This document shows, piece by piece, positions 1 through 13,257 of a stretch of DNA of 64,000 nucleotides. The stretch is from Micropruina glycogenica (lineage in GTDB: Bacteria; Actinomycetota; Actinomycetes; Propionibacteriales; Propionibacteriaceae). The notes under the pieces are model-generated. The model made no database searches. It saw only the letters and a program-made list of their open reading frames with translations, and had not been told where the DNA came from. Where the stretch lies: the NCBI RefSeq assembly GCF_900289045.1, contig NZ_LT985188.1, positions 1,426,001 to 1,490,000 of the forward strand. The letters are read 5' to 3'. The translations under genes and the position numbers were made by a program. Every line of letters begins with the position of its first letter. Position 1 is the stretch's first letter.

Positions 1-1424
1 CGGTACAACTCCCAGCGCACGGCTCCGCTGCGTAGCCGGGAGCGGCGCATGGCGTCCATCGCAGCGAGCCACTCGGTCACTCGGTCAGGGGCGATCTGGT
101 ACTCGACCATCACCTGCACCGGGCCGGTGTCGGACGCCGGGTCGATGTCGATGGGCGACTCGGCCCAGTAGGCCAGCGGGGTGCGGTCGAGTTGGGCGCT
201 CTCGGGAATGCGCAACCCGATCGCGCCCACACCGGCCACCACCACCAGTGCGGCGGCGACCGTCACCGCCAACCCGAGCCCCCAGTGCTGCGTGACCTGC
301 CCCCAGACGGGCGACGCGATCACCTGCGAACCGGTGAAGGTCATCAGGTAGATGGCCAACGCCCTGGCCCGCACCCAGCCGGGCAGAAACAGTTGCAGCT
401 CTGCGTTCAAGGTGGCGATCGTGGCGGTCCAGCAGTAGCCGGCCACGATCAACAGCGGCACAGCCACCCACAGCCCGGGCGCCAGCATGATCAGCCCGAA
501 CGCCAGGCCGTAGATCACCGCCGCGGCGGTCAGAATCGTGTTCGAGCTCACCCGGTGTTTCACGTGGCCCAGCGTCAGCGCACCCAGGGTGGCACCCACC
601 CCCAGGGCGCCGAACATAATGCCGTACCCGGACGCTCCGGCGGCCAACTGCTGGTTGGCGATCAAGGGCAGCAGGGCCCAGAGTGCTGTGGCCGGAGCGA
701 CGAAGAGCACCACGCGCAGCAGGATCGTGCGCACGTGCGGCTCGTGGCGCACGTAACGGGCCCCTGCGCGCAGCGCGGGCAGAAACCGCTCGCGCTGCGT
801 GCTGACCATGGACGGCCGGCGCCAGGCCAGCAGCGCGGCCAGCAGAATCACCGTGCAGCAGGCGTTGAACGCGAAGACCGGGGGCACCCCCCAGGCAGCG
901 ATCAGGGCACCTGCGATCGCCGGCCCGGCAGCCCGTGCCACGTTGACGTTGATCATGTCGAGACGTGTGGCTGCCGCGATCTGCGAGCGGGGCACGAGTT
1001 CTGTCATCAACGGCTGCCAGGTGGGCAGTTGCAGCGCCAGGCCGGATCCGATCAGAAACGTGAACGCCAGCAGCAGCGGAGCGCTCAGGCTGCCGGTCCA
1101 GGCCAGCACGGCCAGCAGCACCGCGATCGAGATCGCGTACAGCTGAATGCCGATCATCAGTTGCCGCCGGTCGAACGCGTCCGAGATCACGCCGGCGGGC
1201 AGCGCCAGCAGCATCACCGGCAGCGCGTTGGCCGCCGCAACCAGCGACACGATGGTCGCGGCGCTGGGGTCTTGAATGAACAACCACTGGGCACCGACCG
1301 TTTGGGCGAACGTGCCGATGCTGCTGGCCACCACGCCGACCCACAGCCAGGCGAACACGCGGTTGCGCAGCGGCGCGAACACCGACGACGACTCCGCCGG
1401 CTGATCTGTCGGTGCTTGGCTCAT
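1..1424 (-). CDS. MFS exporter (MFS_3/DUF894 type), 3' end cut by window edge
   Basis: The frame opens at an ATG (1424-1422) and stays open to the window edge, giving about 474 codons without a stop. It is a membrane transporter of the major facilitator superfamily, MFS_3 branch, which includes enterobactin exporter-like proteins. Hydrophobic segments alternate with the family's loop features, such as the D-x-x-D-R-R-Q loop after the second helix (near residue 65). From about residue 408 a soluble C-terminal domain follows (PVQVMVEYQI, then RRSRLRSGAVRWELYR). That domain is typical of the ~530-residue MFS_3 proteins, so roughly 50 residues are missing. The substrate cannot be predicted. The opposite-strand frames here are shadows. 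Confidence 0.85.
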   Translation of the reverse strand, partial: MSQAPTDQPAESSSVFAPLRNRVFAWLWVGVVASSIGTFAQTVGAQWLFIQDPSAATIVSLVAAANALPVMLLALPAGVISDAFDRRQLMIGIQLYAISIAVLLAVLAWTGSLSAPLLLAFTFLIGSGLALQLPTWQPLMTELVPRSQIAAATRLDMINVNVARAAGPAIAGALIAAWGVPPVFAFNACCTVILLAALLAWRRPSMVSTQRERFLPALRAGARYVRHEPHVRTILLRVVLFVAPATALWALLPLIANQQLAAGASGYGIMFGALGVGATLGALTLGHVKHRVSSNTILTAAAVIYGLAFGLIMLAPGLWVAVPLLIVAGYCWTATIATLNAELQLFLPGWVRARALAIYLMTFTGSQVIASPVWGQVTQHWGLGLAVTVAAALVVVAGVGAIGLRIPESAQLDRTPLAYWAESPIDIDPASDTGPVQVMVEYQIAPDRVTEWLAAMDAMRRSRLRSGAVRWELY

Positions 1425-1664
1425 AGGTCCATCTCAACCCATGTCAGCGCCGCGAAACAGTCCCCGCCAATGCCCCTCTGTGCTGGTCACCCTCAGGCAG
1501 ACCAACCCGAATCGTCATTCCGGCGAAAGCCGGAATCTCAAAAGGCACACTCGGGGACCGTCCCCCACCCCAGAGATTCCGGCGTACGCCGGAATGACGG
1601 TGGTTGCGGCCGCCGTCGACTTCCAAACGCCGACCCAAGAAGGTCTCGACCAGTTCGACCAGCT
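1425..1664. repeat. Gap holding an inverted doublet of F1 REP-like palindromes
   Basis: Two copies of the F1 palindrome lie head to head, at about 1513-1539 (CATTCCGGCGaaaGCCGGAATC) and 1573-1600 (GATTCCGGCGtacGCCGGAATG). Each can fold into a hairpin, and the pair can fold on itself like a REPIN. An F5-like unit (GGTCTCGACCAGTTCGACC) sits at about 1643-1662. The doublet lies between the metK stop and the MFS start and may help to end metK transcription. No gene is supported here. Confidence 0.7.
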
Positions 1665-2855
1665 TCAGCCCTTGACGGCGCCCGCAAGCGCGTCGGCGCG
1701 GTCGGTGCGTTCCCAGGTGAACTCGGGCAACTCGCGTCCGAAGTGGCCGTAGTTGGTGGTGAGCGAGTAGATCGGCCGCAGCAGGTCGAGGTCGCGAATG
1801 ATGGCCGCCGGCCGCAGGTCGAACACCTGCAACACCGCGTCGGTGATCTGATCGAGCGGAACGGTCTCGGTGCCGAAGCAGTCGGCGTAGAAACCCACCG
1901 GGTGCGAGCGGCCGATCGCGTAGGCGACCTGCACCTCGCAACGGGTCGCCAGCCCGGCCGCCACCACGTTCTTGGCCACCCAGCGCATGGCGTAGGCCGC
2001 CGAGCGGTCGACCTTAGAAGGGTCCTTGCCCGAGAACGCGCCGCCGCCGTGCCGGGCCATGCCGCCGTAGGTGTCGACGATGATCTTGCGGCCCGTGACC
2101 CCGGCGTCGCCCATCGGGCCGCCGATCACGAACTTGCCGGTCGGGTTGACGTACACGCTCTTGGCATCGGAGGCCACGTCGTAGCCGGCCAGCACCGGCT
2201 CGATCACCTCGGCGATGATGCCGGGGCGAATGTCGTCGTCGTAGGACGCCTCGGCCGTGTGCTGCGACGACACCACGACCGCGTCGACACCCACGGGGCG
2301 GTCGCCGTCGTAGGCGATGGTCACCTGGGTCTTGCCGTCGGGCAGCAGAAACGGCAACACCCCGCTGCGCCGCACCTCGGTGAGCCGCTGCGACAGCCGG
2401 TGCGCCATGTGAATCGGCAGCGGCATCAACTCGGGGGTGTCGGTGCAGGCGTAGCCGAACATCAGCCCCTGGTCGCCGGCGCCCTGGCTGTCGAGCGCGT
2501 CACCCGAGCCGCCCTCGCGGTGCTCGCCGGCGTCGTTCACGCCCTGGGCGATGTCGGGCGACTGCGCACCGATCGACACCAGCACCCCGCAGGAGGCCCC
2601 GTCGAACGACTTGTCGGACGAGTCGTAGCCGATCTGCAGAATGCGTTCACGGGCCAGCCGGGCGATGTCGACGTACCCGGCCGTGGTCACCTCACCGGCG
2701 ACGTGAACGGTGCCGGTGGTGACCAGCGTTTCGACCGCCACCCGGCTGCCGATGTCTTGAGCCAGCAGCGCGTCCAACACGGCGTCAGAGACCGAGTCGG
2801 CCACCTTGTCGGGGTGGCCCTCGGTGACTGACTCAGAGGTGAACAGGCGGCTCAT
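1665..2855 (-). CDS. metK: S-adenosylmethionine synthetase
   Basis: Makes S-adenosylmethionine from methionine and ATP in the cytoplasm. The 396-residue length is standard. Visible signatures are GHPDK (13-17, ATP/Mg site), GAGDQG (125-130, methionine loop) and the glycine-rich GGGAFSGKD (270-278, P-loop-like). The ATG overlaps the coaBC stop by 4 bases, so the two are translationally coupled. I saw no SAM riboswitch upstream, as expected for an internal operon gene. It is the last gene of the mihF-gmk-rpoZ-coaBC-metK block. Confidence 0.98.
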   Translation of the reverse strand: MSRLFTSESVTEGHPDKVADSVSDAVLDALLAQDIGSRVAVETLVTTGTVHVAGEVTTAGYVDIARLARERILQIGYDSSDKSFDGASCGVLVSIGAQSPDIAQGVNDAGEHREGGSGDALDSQGAGDQGLMFGYACTDTPELMPLPIHMAHRLSQRLTEVRRSGVLPFLLPDGKTQVTIAYDGDRPVGVDAVVVSSQHTAEASYDDDIRPGIIAEVIEPVLAGYDVASDAKSVYVNPTGKFVIGGPMGDAGVTGRKIIVDTYGGMARHGGGAFSGKDPSKVDRSAAYAMRWVAKNVVAAGLATRCEVQVAYAIGRSHPVGFYADCFGTETVPLDQITDAVLQVFDLRPAAIIRDLDLLRPIYSLTTNYGHFGRELPEFTWERTDRADALAGAVKG

Positions 2856-4072
2856 CGGGTGGTTCCCTTCGTATGAACGACGGCGTCGAGAATGCGGTGG
2901 GCGATCAGGTTCTTGTCTCCGGCGGCCTCGCCGACCACCCCGGTGGAGTCGACAATAGTGACGGCGTTGTCGGCGGCGCCGAACACCGCGCCGCCACTGA
3001 CGTCGTTGAGCACCAACAGATCGCAGCCCTTGCGTGCGAGCTTCGCACGGCCCAGTTCGAGCAGCCGCTCGCGACTGCCCGCGGTCTCGGCCGCGAAACC
3101 GACGATCACCTGATCGTCGTGCCGCGCGCGCACCAGGGCGGCCAGCACGTCGGTGGTCTGGCTGAACTCGACGCTCAACCCGGCATCGCCGCTCTTCTTC
3201 AGCTTCTGCGCACTCGGGTCGGCCGGGGTGAAGTCGGCGGGTGCCGCTGCCATCACGATCACGTCGCTGCTCGGCGCCAGCGCCATCATGGCGTCGGCCA
3301 GGTCGGCGGTCGAGGTGACGTGCTGCACGTCGGCCGAACCGGGCACGTCGGCGGTGATGGCCGCGGCCACCACGGTGACGTCGGCCCCGCGCAGGGCGGC
3401 GGCTCGGGCGATGGCCAGGCCCATGCGTCCAGAACTCGCGTTGGAGAGATAGCGGACGGGGTCGAGCGCCTCACGGGTGCCCCCGGCGCTGACGGTGAGC
3501 CGCACGCCGTCCAGATCACGAGCCCTGACCGCGCGGGTGACGTCGGGGGCGAGCAGCGACAACGCCGCCTGTTCGATGTCGGCGGGTTCGGGCAGCCGGC
3601 CGGGGCCGGTGTCGGCACCGGTGAGCCGTCCGGAATCGGGGTCGAGCACCACCACGCCCCGCTCGCGCAGGGTGGCCACGTTGGCCACGGTGGCGGGGTG
3701 GAGCCACATCTCGGTGTGCATCGCCGGGGCCATCAGCACCGGGCAGGTGGCGGTCAGCAGCACGTTGGTGAGCAGGTCGTCGGCGCGTCCGGTGGCCGCC
3801 CGCGCCAGCAGGTCGGCAGTCGCCGGCGCCACGACCACCAACTCGGCCTCGCGGCCGAGCCGCACGTGCGGCACCTCGTGCGCGTCGTGCCACACCTGCG
3901 TGCGCACCGGACGGCCCGACAGGGCGGCCCAGGTGGTCTCACCCACGAAGTTCAGCGCGTTCGCGGTGGGCACCACGGTGACCTCGTGGCCGGCTTCGGT
4001 GAACCGGCGCAGCAGCAGGCACGCCTTGTACGCGGCGATTCCGCCGGCCACCCCGAGCACGATGCGGCTCAT
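2852..4072 (-). CDS. coaBC: Bifunctional phosphopantothenoylcysteine decarboxylase / phosphopantothenate-cysteine ligase
   Basis: Carries out two successive steps of coenzyme A synthesis (Dfp protein). The N-terminal CoaC flavodomain shows [11 protein letters not shown] (residues 7-17) and the substrate-clamp motif PAMHTEMW near 115. The C-terminal CoaB ligase starts near 190 with [17 protein letters not shown] and has [20 protein letters not shown] near 275. Length 406 is typical. It is coupled to metK by a 4-base overlap. Upstream, a MITE-like insertion (4099-4249) now separates it from rpoZ. Confidence 0.97.
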   Translation of the reverse strand: MSRIVLGVAGGIAAYKACLLLRRFTEAGHEVTVVPTANALNFVGETTWAALSGRPVRTQVWHDAHEVPHVRLGREAELVVVAPATADLLARAATGRADDLLTNVLLTATCPVLMAPAMHTEMWLHPATVANVATLRERGVVVLDPDSGRLTGADTGPGRLPEPADIEQAALSLLAPDVTRAVRARDLDGVRLTVSAGGTREALDPVRYLSNASSGRMGLAIARAAALRGADVTVVAAAITADVPGSADVQHVTSTADLADAMMALAPSSDVIVMAAAPADFTPADPSAQKLKKSGDAGLSVEFSQTTDVLAALVRARHDDQVIVGFAAETAGSRERLLELGRAKLARKGCDLLVLNDVSGGAVFGAADNAVTIVDSTGVVGEAAGDKNLIAHRILDAVVHTKGTTR

Positions 4073-4087
4073 GGCGTGGCACGCCGA

Positions 4088-4260
4088 AGACTCAGGCCGG
4101 ATCCACCGATGGCCGCCGTAGCGGGCGGCACCAGACGGGTGGGCCGGGCAGCCGGTCCGCGCGAGGGCGTACCGGGCGTCTGTTGAGCGTGGCCGGCGCA
4201 GACGGGGCGCCCGGCTGGGGTCGCGCAGTAGGCGGAAATCGGTGGATCCAGACTCAGGCC
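4088..4260. mobile_element. MITE-like insertion: 12-bp TIRs plus 11-bp target duplication
   Basis: The element proper is 4099-4249 (151 bp). Its ends are perfect 12-bp inverted repeats, GGATCCACCGAT (4099-4110) and ATCGGTGGATCC (4238-4249); allowing two mismatches they extend to 17 of 19. Immediately outside both ends is the same 11-mer AGACTCAGGCC (4088-4098 and 4250-4260), which I read as a target-site duplication. The right copy contains the rpoZ stop codon, so the element landed at the rpoZ 3' end and the duplication kept the gene intact. There is no internal transposase frame. Long target duplications are known for IS4-group elements, but the source family is not determined. Confidence 0.8.
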
Positions 4261-4592
4261 AGGTCGTCGCTGAAGGGGTCGAGGTCGCTGAAGTCGGGGT
4301 CGGCCTCGGCCTCGGCGCGCGCGGCGGCCTCGGCCTCGGGGTCGATCTCGGTGCACTCCAGCACCCCGGCGTTCACCTCGCGCAGCGCGATCGACAGCGG
4401 CTTCTCTTGCACGCCGGTGTCGACCAGCGGGCCGACGTTCTCGAGCAGGCCCTCGCCCAACTGGCTGTAGTAGGCGTTGATCTGCCGGGCGCGCTTGGCG
4501 GCGAACAGCACCAGGCGGTACTTGGAGTCGACCTGGGCCAGCAGCTCGTCGATCGGCGGGTTGGTGATGCCCTCGGGAATCTGTGTGCTCAA
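4254..4592 (-). CDS. rpoZ: RNA polymerase omega subunit
   Basis: Omega helps to assemble and stabilise RNA polymerase. The protein shows the family core [25 protein letters not shown] and [11 protein letters not shown], followed by an acidic Glu/Asp/Ala-rich tail. I chose the TTG at 4592 (112 residues) because a GAAGG ribosome site lies about 7 bases upstream and family proteins begin just before this point. An upstream ATG at 4670 would add 26 low-complexity residues that are not expected. The stop lies inside the 11-bp duplication of the adjacent MITE-like insertion. Confidence 0.93.
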   Translation of the reverse strand: MSTQIPEGITNPPIDELLAQVDSKYRLVLFAAKRARQINAYYSQLGEGLLENVGPLVDTGVQEKPLSIALREVNAGVLECTEIDPEAEAAARAEAEADPDFSDLDPFSDDLA

Positions 4593-4673
4593 AGGATGAC
4601 CTTCGGTTCGGTTCGGCGCGGCCCGGCCGTCGGTTCGGGCCGGTGCGCCAGTGATGGAGTCGGCTTGCAAAAC

Positions 4674-5225
4674 TCACAAGCCAAGCAAGCTTACCAAGTC
4701 GTCGACCGCTCTGCCCAAATCGTCGTTGACCACCAAGTGATCGAACTCGTCGGCGGCGGCCAGCTCGACCTGGGCGGTGCGCAGCCGGCGTTCGCGCTGC
4801 TCGGCGGTTTCGGTGCCGCGGCCCACCAAGCGGTTGACCAGTTCGGCCCAGTTGGGTGGTGCGATGAACACCAGTCGAGCGCCCGGCAGTCGCTGCCGCA
4901 CCTGGCGTGCACCCTGCAGGTCGATCTCGAGAATCACCCGTTCGCCCCGCTCGACGGCCGCTTCGACGGGTGCGCTCGGGGTGCCGTAGCGGTCACGCCC
5001 GTGCACCGTGGCCCATTCGAGCAGGCCGTCGGTGGCGACCAGTTCGTCGAAGTCGGCGTTGCTGACGAAGTGGTAGTGCACGCCGTCGACCTCGGTGGGG
5101 CGGGGCGGTCTGGTGGTGGCCGAAACCGATACCCAGACCTCGGGGTGGCGTGCCTTCAGCGCCTGTACAACCGTTCCCTTGCCAACGGCCGTGGGGCCAG
5201 AGATGACGGTGACGTCACCGCTCAC
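4674..5225 (-). CDS. gmk: Guanylate kinase
   Basis: Phosphorylates GMP to GDP. The P-loop reads SGPTAVGKGT (residues 9-18), followed by the GMP-binding segment VSATTRPPRPTEVDGVHYHF and ILEIDLQGARQVR. Length 183 is usual. The GTG start lies inside the 3' end of mihF (11-base overlap), the conserved actinobacterial mihF-gmk-rpoZ arrangement. Confidence 0.97.
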   Translation of the reverse strand: MSGDVTVISGPTAVGKGTVVQALKARHPEVWVSVSATTRPPRPTEVDGVHYHFVSNADFDELVATDGLLEWATVHGRDRYGTPSAPVEAAVERGERVILEIDLQGARQVRQRLPGARLVFIAPPNWAELVNRLVGRGTETAEQRERRLRTAQVELAAADEFDHLVVNDDLGRAVDDLVSLLGL

Positions 5226-5532
5226 CGAACTCGGCCTTCAGGCCGGCCAATTGGTGCCGTCCGAGTCCGCGAATGCGCCGGTTGGCCGCGATGTCGTACC
5301 GCTCCATCACCAGCGTCGCACGCTTATCACCCACCCGTGGCAGGGCCTTGAGCAGGTCGATCACCTTGACGTGCGCGAGCACCTCGTCTTCGTTGGCCAC
5401 GTCGAGGGCCTGCGCGAGGGTCAGCTCGCCGGAGCGCACTCGCGCCTTCAGCGCCGAGCGTGACCGACGCGCCTCGGTGGCGGCCGCACGAGCCGCTTTC
5501 AACTGCTCGGTCGTCAATTGGGGGATTGCCAC
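5215..5532 (-). CDS. mihF: Actinobacterial integration host factor
   Basis: Small nucleoid-associated DNA-binding protein of the mIHF family, found only in Actinobacteria and unrelated to the HU-like IHF of enterics. It has a basic N-terminal helix (ARRSRSALKARVRSGEL) and the family core LKALPRVGDKRA...GLGRHQLAGL. I place the start at the GTG at 5532 (VAIPQLT..., 105 residues) because GGAGG lies 5 bases before it. The upstream ATG at 5544 would put that ribosome site inside the gene, and known mIHF proteins start at V-A-x-P-Q-L-T. Confidence 0.95.
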   Translation of the reverse strand: MAIPQLTTEQLKAARAAATEARRSRSALKARVRSGELTLAQALDVANEDEVLAHVKVIDLLKALPRVGDKRATLVMERYDIAANRRIRGLGRHQLAGLKAEFGER

Positions 5533-5623
5533 AGTGTCCTCCATTTAATCGCCGTCGATTGAGTCATAACCTACAAGCAAACCGGGTGCGTGAAAACCCT
5601 TATGGGACGGCTGTTGGAAGGGT

Positions 5624-6442
5624 TCAGAGGGGAGCCACCAGCAGGCGGTCGACACGCTCGTGCAGGGCTGCGGCGGCCGGGCCGGCGGCGATCACGTCGC
5701 GGCTCACCGACGGCAGGGTGAGCTCGACCGCCGAGCCGAAGATCTCGGGCAGGTCGTCGATTCGTCCACCCTGAAAGCCGATGCCGGGCACCAGAATGGA
5801 GGCGTTGAACTCCGACAGGTCGCAGCCGAGGTCGTCGTGGGTGCCGCCGACCACCAGACCGATCGCGTGCCGGCCCGATTCGCGGTTGGCGCGCGCCGCC
5901 GCGTCGATGATCTCTTGGGCGACCGAACCCTCGCGGTCCTCGCCCAGCGCGAGCTGCACCTCGTGGCCCTCGGGGTTCGACGTGCGCGCCAGCACGTACA
6001 CGCCGCGGCCGGTCGCGTGCGCGCGGTCGAAGGCCGGTTGCAGCGATCCGAACCCCAGGTAGGGCGACACCGTGATGGCGTCTGCGGCCAGCGGCGATCC
6101 GTCGGCCAGATAGGCGTCGGCGTAGGCCGCCATCGTCGAGCCGATGTCGCCGCGCTTGACGTCGAGAAGGCTCAGCGCGCCGGCCCCGGCGATGTCGGCG
6201 AGCACCCGCTCGAGCACCGCGACACCGGCCGAACCGTGCGCCTCGAAGAACGCCGACTGCGGCTTGAACACCGCCACCCGCTCCCCCAGCACCTCGACCA
6301 CGCGGCGGGCGAAGGTTTCGAGTCCGGCGGCGTTCACGTCCAAACCCCAGGCCTTCAACAGCCCCGGGTGCGGGTCGATGCCGACGCACAGGGTGCCCCG
6401 CTGGTTGGTGCGGTCGGCCAGCCGCTGCCAGTACGTGGTCAT
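5624..6442 (-). CDS. pyrF: Orotidine 5'-phosphate decarboxylase (type 2)
   Basis: Last step of UMP synthesis. The protein is 272 residues, the longer PyrF subfamily found in Actinobacteria. It has LCVGIDPHPGLLKAWGL near the N-terminus, FKPQSAFFEAHG (59-70) and the catalytic DVKRGDIGSTM (94-104, Lys96). Its ATG overlaps the pyrD stop by 4 bases. About 90 bp separates it from mihF downstream, which holds little beyond the mihF leader. Confidence 0.97.
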   Translation of the reverse strand: MTTYWQRLADRTNQRGTLCVGIDPHPGLLKAWGLDVNAAGLETFARRVVEVLGERVAVFKPQSAFFEAHGSAGVAVLERVLADIAGAGALSLLDVKRGDIGSTMAAYADAYLADGSPLAADAITVSPYLGFGSLQPAFDRAHATGRGVYVLARTSNPEGHEVQLALGEDREGSVAQEIIDAAARANRESGRHAIGLVVGGTHDDLGCDLSEFNASILVPGIGFQGGRIDDLPEIFGSAVELTLPSVSRDVIAAGPAAAALHERVDRLLVAPL

Positions 6443-7532
6443 CGCTGATCCCCTTCTGTCACCCGACCGCGTCGGGTGGCGGCGTTGATGCGGGCCGGCA
6501 GCGCCGGCCCGGCGTAGATGAATCCGGTGTAGAGCTGCACCAGTGCTGCCCCCAGGTCGAACATCGCCTGGGCGTCGGCGGGCGTCATGATGCCGCCGCT
6601 GGCGATCACCGGCAGGTCGGTGTGCCCGGTCAGGTAACCGACCACCTCGCGGGCGCGAAGGGTCAGCGGGGCGCCCGACAGTCCCCCGGCCTCCGCCGCC
6701 AGCGGCTGCTCGGCCGGGTCGAGCCCGTCACGTGCCAGGGTGGTGTTGGTGGCGATCAGACCGGCCACGCCCGCCTCGAGGCAGGCGGCCAGCACCTCGT
6801 CCAACTGCTGCTCGGTGAGGTCGGGGGCGATCTTGACGAACAGCGGCAACCGTCCCGCCGCCCGCTCGACCAGCGCCTTGAGCAGCGCGAGCAGCGCCCC
6901 GCCGTCCTGCAACCCGCGCAGGCCGGGGGTGTTGGGGCTCGACACGTTGATCGCCACGTAGTCGGCGTGCGGCGCCACCAGGGCGAACGAGGTGAGGTAG
7001 TCGTCGACCGCCTCGTCGACCGGCACGATCTTGGTCTTGCCGATCGAGATACCGATCGGAATGCCCGCACCGCCGTTGCCGCGGTACACGCCGAGCAGCG
7101 ACAGCTCGTGGTGCAGCCGGGCGGCCCCGGCGTTGTTGAAGCCCATGCGGTTGATCAGCGCCTTCGACTTCGTCAGTCGAAAGACGCGTGGACGGTCGTT
7201 GCCCGGCTGGGGCTGTGCGGTGACTGTTCCCAGTTCGGCGAACCCGAAGCCGAGCGCCTGCCAGGCCAGCACGGCTCGTCCGTTCTTGTCGAGACCGGCC
7301 GCCACACCGACCCGACCGGGGAACCGAATGCCGGCCACGGTGACCGGCTCACCACGGCTGCCGGCCACCGACCGGGCGGCGGCGATGGCGAGCGGCGAGC
7401 GGCTGAACCGGGCCAGGCCGGCGATCATGCGTTCGTGGATCGCCTCGGGATCGCCGCGGTACGAGCTGAACATCACGGGGCGGACGATCGACCGGTAACC
7501 GGCATCGACCAGCCCTAACCGCGGGTTCGCGC

Positions 7533-7536
<4 letters not shown>
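6439..7536 (-). CDS. pyrD: Dihydroorotate dehydrogenase, class 2 (quinone)
   Basis: Oxidises dihydroorotate to orotate with FMN and passes electrons to membrane quinones. The N-terminal ~40 residues form the amphipathic membrane-associating part of class 2 enzymes. Then come [10 protein letters not shown] (FMN site), [17 protein letters not shown] and the class 2 catalytic loop [11 protein letters not shown] with its serine base. The ATG at 7536 overlaps the carB stop (ATGA), which fixes the start; the frame extends further upstream only as a carB shadow. 365 residues. Confidence 0.96.
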
Positions 7537-10960
<3,424 letters not shown>

Positions 10961-10961
<1 letters not shown>

Positions 10962-12133
10962 CAGTTCTCCTGCGCGTCGGTGGTGGACCGCTTGCGGCGT
11001 TGCATCACGTCGACGAAGCGGTCGAACAGGTAGGCCGAGTCGTGTGGGCCGGCCGCTGCCTCGGGGTGGTACTGCACCGAGAAGGCGAGCAGGTTGCCGT
11101 CGTCGTCGGTGAGTTCGAGGCCCTCGACCACGTCGTCGTTCAGGCAGACGTGGCTGACCCGGGCGTGCCCCCAGGGGGTGAGCTGGGCCCGGTCGAGGGG
11201 CGCGTCGACGGCGAAGCCGTGGTTCTGCGCGGTGATCTCGACCTTGCCGGTGCGCAGGTCTTTGACGGGCTGATTGATCCCGCGGTGGCCGTACTTCAGC
11301 TTGTAGGTGCCGAAGCCGAGGGCTCGTCCGAAGATCTGGTTGCCGAAGCAGATGCCGAAGTACGGAATGCCCTGGTCGAGCACGCCCTGGAGCAGCTCCA
11401 TCGGTGCGTCGGCCGTGGCGGGGTCGCCGGGACCGTTTGAGAAGAACACGCCGTCGGGGGCGAGTTCGCGCAGTTCGTCGAGGCTGACCGACGCGGGCAG
11501 CACGTGCACCTCGATGCCGCGCTCGGCCATACGGGTGGGCGTCATGTCTTTGATGCCGAGGTCGATCGCGGCCACGGTGAGCTGCTTGTTGCCCACCGCG
11601 GGCACCACTTCTGGCTCGGCCAGCGTCACGTCGGCGACCAGGTCGCTGCCGGCCATCGAGGGGGTCTGCAGCACCTTGTCGAGCAGCTTGGCCGGGTCGA
11701 GTTCGACCGTCGAGATGCCCACCCGCATCGCCCCGCGCTCACGCAGATGACGGGTGAGTGCGCGGGTGTCGATCTCGGCGATGCCGACCACGCCCTGGTT
11801 GCGCAACTCCTCATCGAGAGACCGGTTGCTTCGCCAGTTCGACCGGACGCGAGACAGGTCGCGCACCACGTAGCCGGCCACCCAGATGCGCGACGACTCG
11901 TCGTCTTCATCGTTCCAGCCGGTGTTGCCGATGTGCGGGGCGGTGGCGACGACCACCTGGCGGTGGTAGCTGGGGTCGGTCAGCGTCTCTTGATACCCCG
12001 ACATGCCGGTCGAGAACACCGCCTCGCCGAACGCCTCGCCGGTGGCCCCGAAGGACACGCCGCGAAACGAACGTCCATCTTCGAGAACCAACAAGGCCGG
12101 GGTCTGTTCGTGGTCGAAGAAGCCTGAAGGCAT
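10961..12133 (-). CDS. carA: Carbamoyl-phosphate synthase small subunit (glutaminase)
   Basis: Hydrolyses glutamine and channels ammonia to CarB. The N-terminal CarA domain has [13 protein letters not shown] and [11 protein letters not shown]. The class I glutamine amidotransferase domain has the nucleophile Cys in YFGICFGNQ and the His-Glu pair in [11 protein letters not shown]. 390 residues. It is the first visible gene of the car-pyrD-pyrF run; pyrR, pyrB and pyrC, which usually precede it in relatives, are absent here. Confidence 0.97.
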
Positions 12134-12381
12134 GGGCGTCCTTTCCCCGCCGGAACGGGATCAAACTCCGGTGAGACTATCAAGTGCGCCGGGGCCCGCG
12201 AACCACGGACACTCACTGGACGCCGGCTGAGGCCTGGCTTTCTGAATCCGTCCTGGTCACCGTGACCGAGTCGTCCCGCAGTGGGCGTGTCGCGAGCGGT
12301 CGCCTGTGGATACCAGACAGAACTTTTCCACAACCCGCTCTGCCACTCACAAACGGGGGCCCGAAAAGTGCCTTCAAGGGT
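12134..12381. other. carA-DUF559 divergent gap
   Basis: Apart from F3 repeat copy A (12240-12323), this gap holds the carA leader and probably the DUF559 promoter. A frame stays open through the repeat into the DUF559 gene but has no family similarity and is not taken as coding. Confidence 0.5.
12240..12323 (+). repeat. F3 repeat, copy A (left of DUF559 gene)
   Basis: An 84-bp element starting TTCTGAATCCGTCCTGGTC, with the shared blocks GGCGTGTCG and CGGTCGCCTG in the right half and ending CAGACAGAAC. It matches copies B (13251-13332, reversed), C (55243-55322, reversed) and D (55364-55443). Copy A is the most diverged at its right end. It lies 58 bp before the proposed start of the DUF559 gene. 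Confidence 0.75.
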
Positions 12382-13257
12382 ATGAAGAACATCGAGCAGA
12401 AGATCAACGACCTCTTGGTTGCCGAGCAGGGCGTGCTGGTTCGCCGTGACCACAGGGCCATCGGCGCCCAACTCGACTATGCGCTGCGCCGCGGGTTGCT
12501 GCGCAGCACACTGCCGGGCGTCTACACTGCTGCGCCGCCCTCGCTGGAAGCCCAGATCAGAGCCGCCGTCCTCTTTCGGCCCAGTGCTGTGATCACCGGC
12601 GCAGCCGCCGCAAAGGTGTTGTGGTGGCCCGAGGTCGCCGTTCCACGCGTCGAGGCGGCGGTGCAGCACCCGATTCGGCCCAGTTACCCGGGCTTCTCAT
12701 TCACTCAGCGAACAGTGCCGGCCGACCTGATCGTGTACCGCCAGGACATTCGGCTCGCCTGCCCCGCCCTGTCGGTGCTCGACCTCATCGATGTGCTCGG
12801 TGGTGCCGCCGTCGACGAGGCGCTTCGGCGCCGGGCCACGACATTGCGGGAGCTGTGGGCCGCCTACGCGATGTGCCCGCAACGCCCGGGCAACGGGTTG
12901 CGAAAGGCGATTCTGCACGACTCGCGTGACGAACCGTGGTCACCCAGGGAACGCACGGCCCATCAACTGCTGCGGGCGGCCGGCCTGACCGGGTGGCGCA
13001 CGAACCACCCGGTGCTGGTCAACGGGGTGCGCTTCATCGTCGATCTGGTGTTCGTTCGCGAGAGGATCGTCATCGAGATCGACGGGTGGACCTACCACGG
13101 CAGTCGGCATGCGTTCGTCGAAGACCGCTGGCGCTACGCGCGCCTCGCTGCGGCGGATTGGACTGTACTGCCGTTCGCGGGCAGTTCGATCGAAGACGAC
13201 CCCGAGGAGTTCGTGGCGGTGGTGCGCCAGTCGCTGGCACGGCGCAGAAAGTTCTGA
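12382..13257 (+). CDS. AbiEi-like / DUF559 (Vsr-fold) protein bracketed by inverted repeats
   Basis: The 291-residue protein begins with a winged-helix-like AbiEi-type region (VLVRRDHRAIGAQLDYALRRGLL, 18-40) and ends in a DUF559 domain of the Vsr/PD-(D/E)xK nuclease fold. Candidate active residues are Glu190, Asp221 and the pair in IEIDG (Glu232, Asp234). Family members are multi-copy in many actinobacteria and their role is not established; suggestions include type IV toxin-antitoxin or DNA repair functions. The ATG at 12382 has AAGGG only one base away, so the start is uncertain. Inverted F3 repeats lie on both sides, and the stop codon lies inside the right copy. It is the only plus-strand gene in the first 27 kb. 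Confidence 0.8.
   Translation: MKNIEQKINDLLVAEQGVLVRRDHRAIGAQLDYALRRGLLRSTLPGVYTAAPPSLEAQIRAAVLFRPSAVITGAAAAKVLWWPEVAVPRVEAAVQHPIRPSYPGFSFTQRTVPADLIVYRQDIRLACPALSVLDLIDVLGGAAVDEALRRRATTLRELWAAYAMCPQRPGNGLRKAILHDSRDEPWSPRERTAHQLLRAAGLTGWRTNHPVLVNGVRFIVDLVFVRERIVIEIDGWTYHGSRHAFVEDRWRYARLAAADWTVLPFAGSSIEDDPEEFVAVVRQSLARRRKF

Noticed and set aside
192-2831. Very long plus-strand open frame opposite the MFS gene and metK
   Set aside because: Low-complexity, Gln/His/Gly/Arg-rich translation typical of antisense frames in GC-rich genes; no family similarity.
2856-2900. SAM riboswitch for metK
   Set aside because: metK is internal to an operon and overlaps coaBC by 4 bases, leaving no leader.
12184-12381. 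Longer start for the DUF559 gene
   Set aside because: The extra residues are translated from F3 copy A and lack the family pattern.
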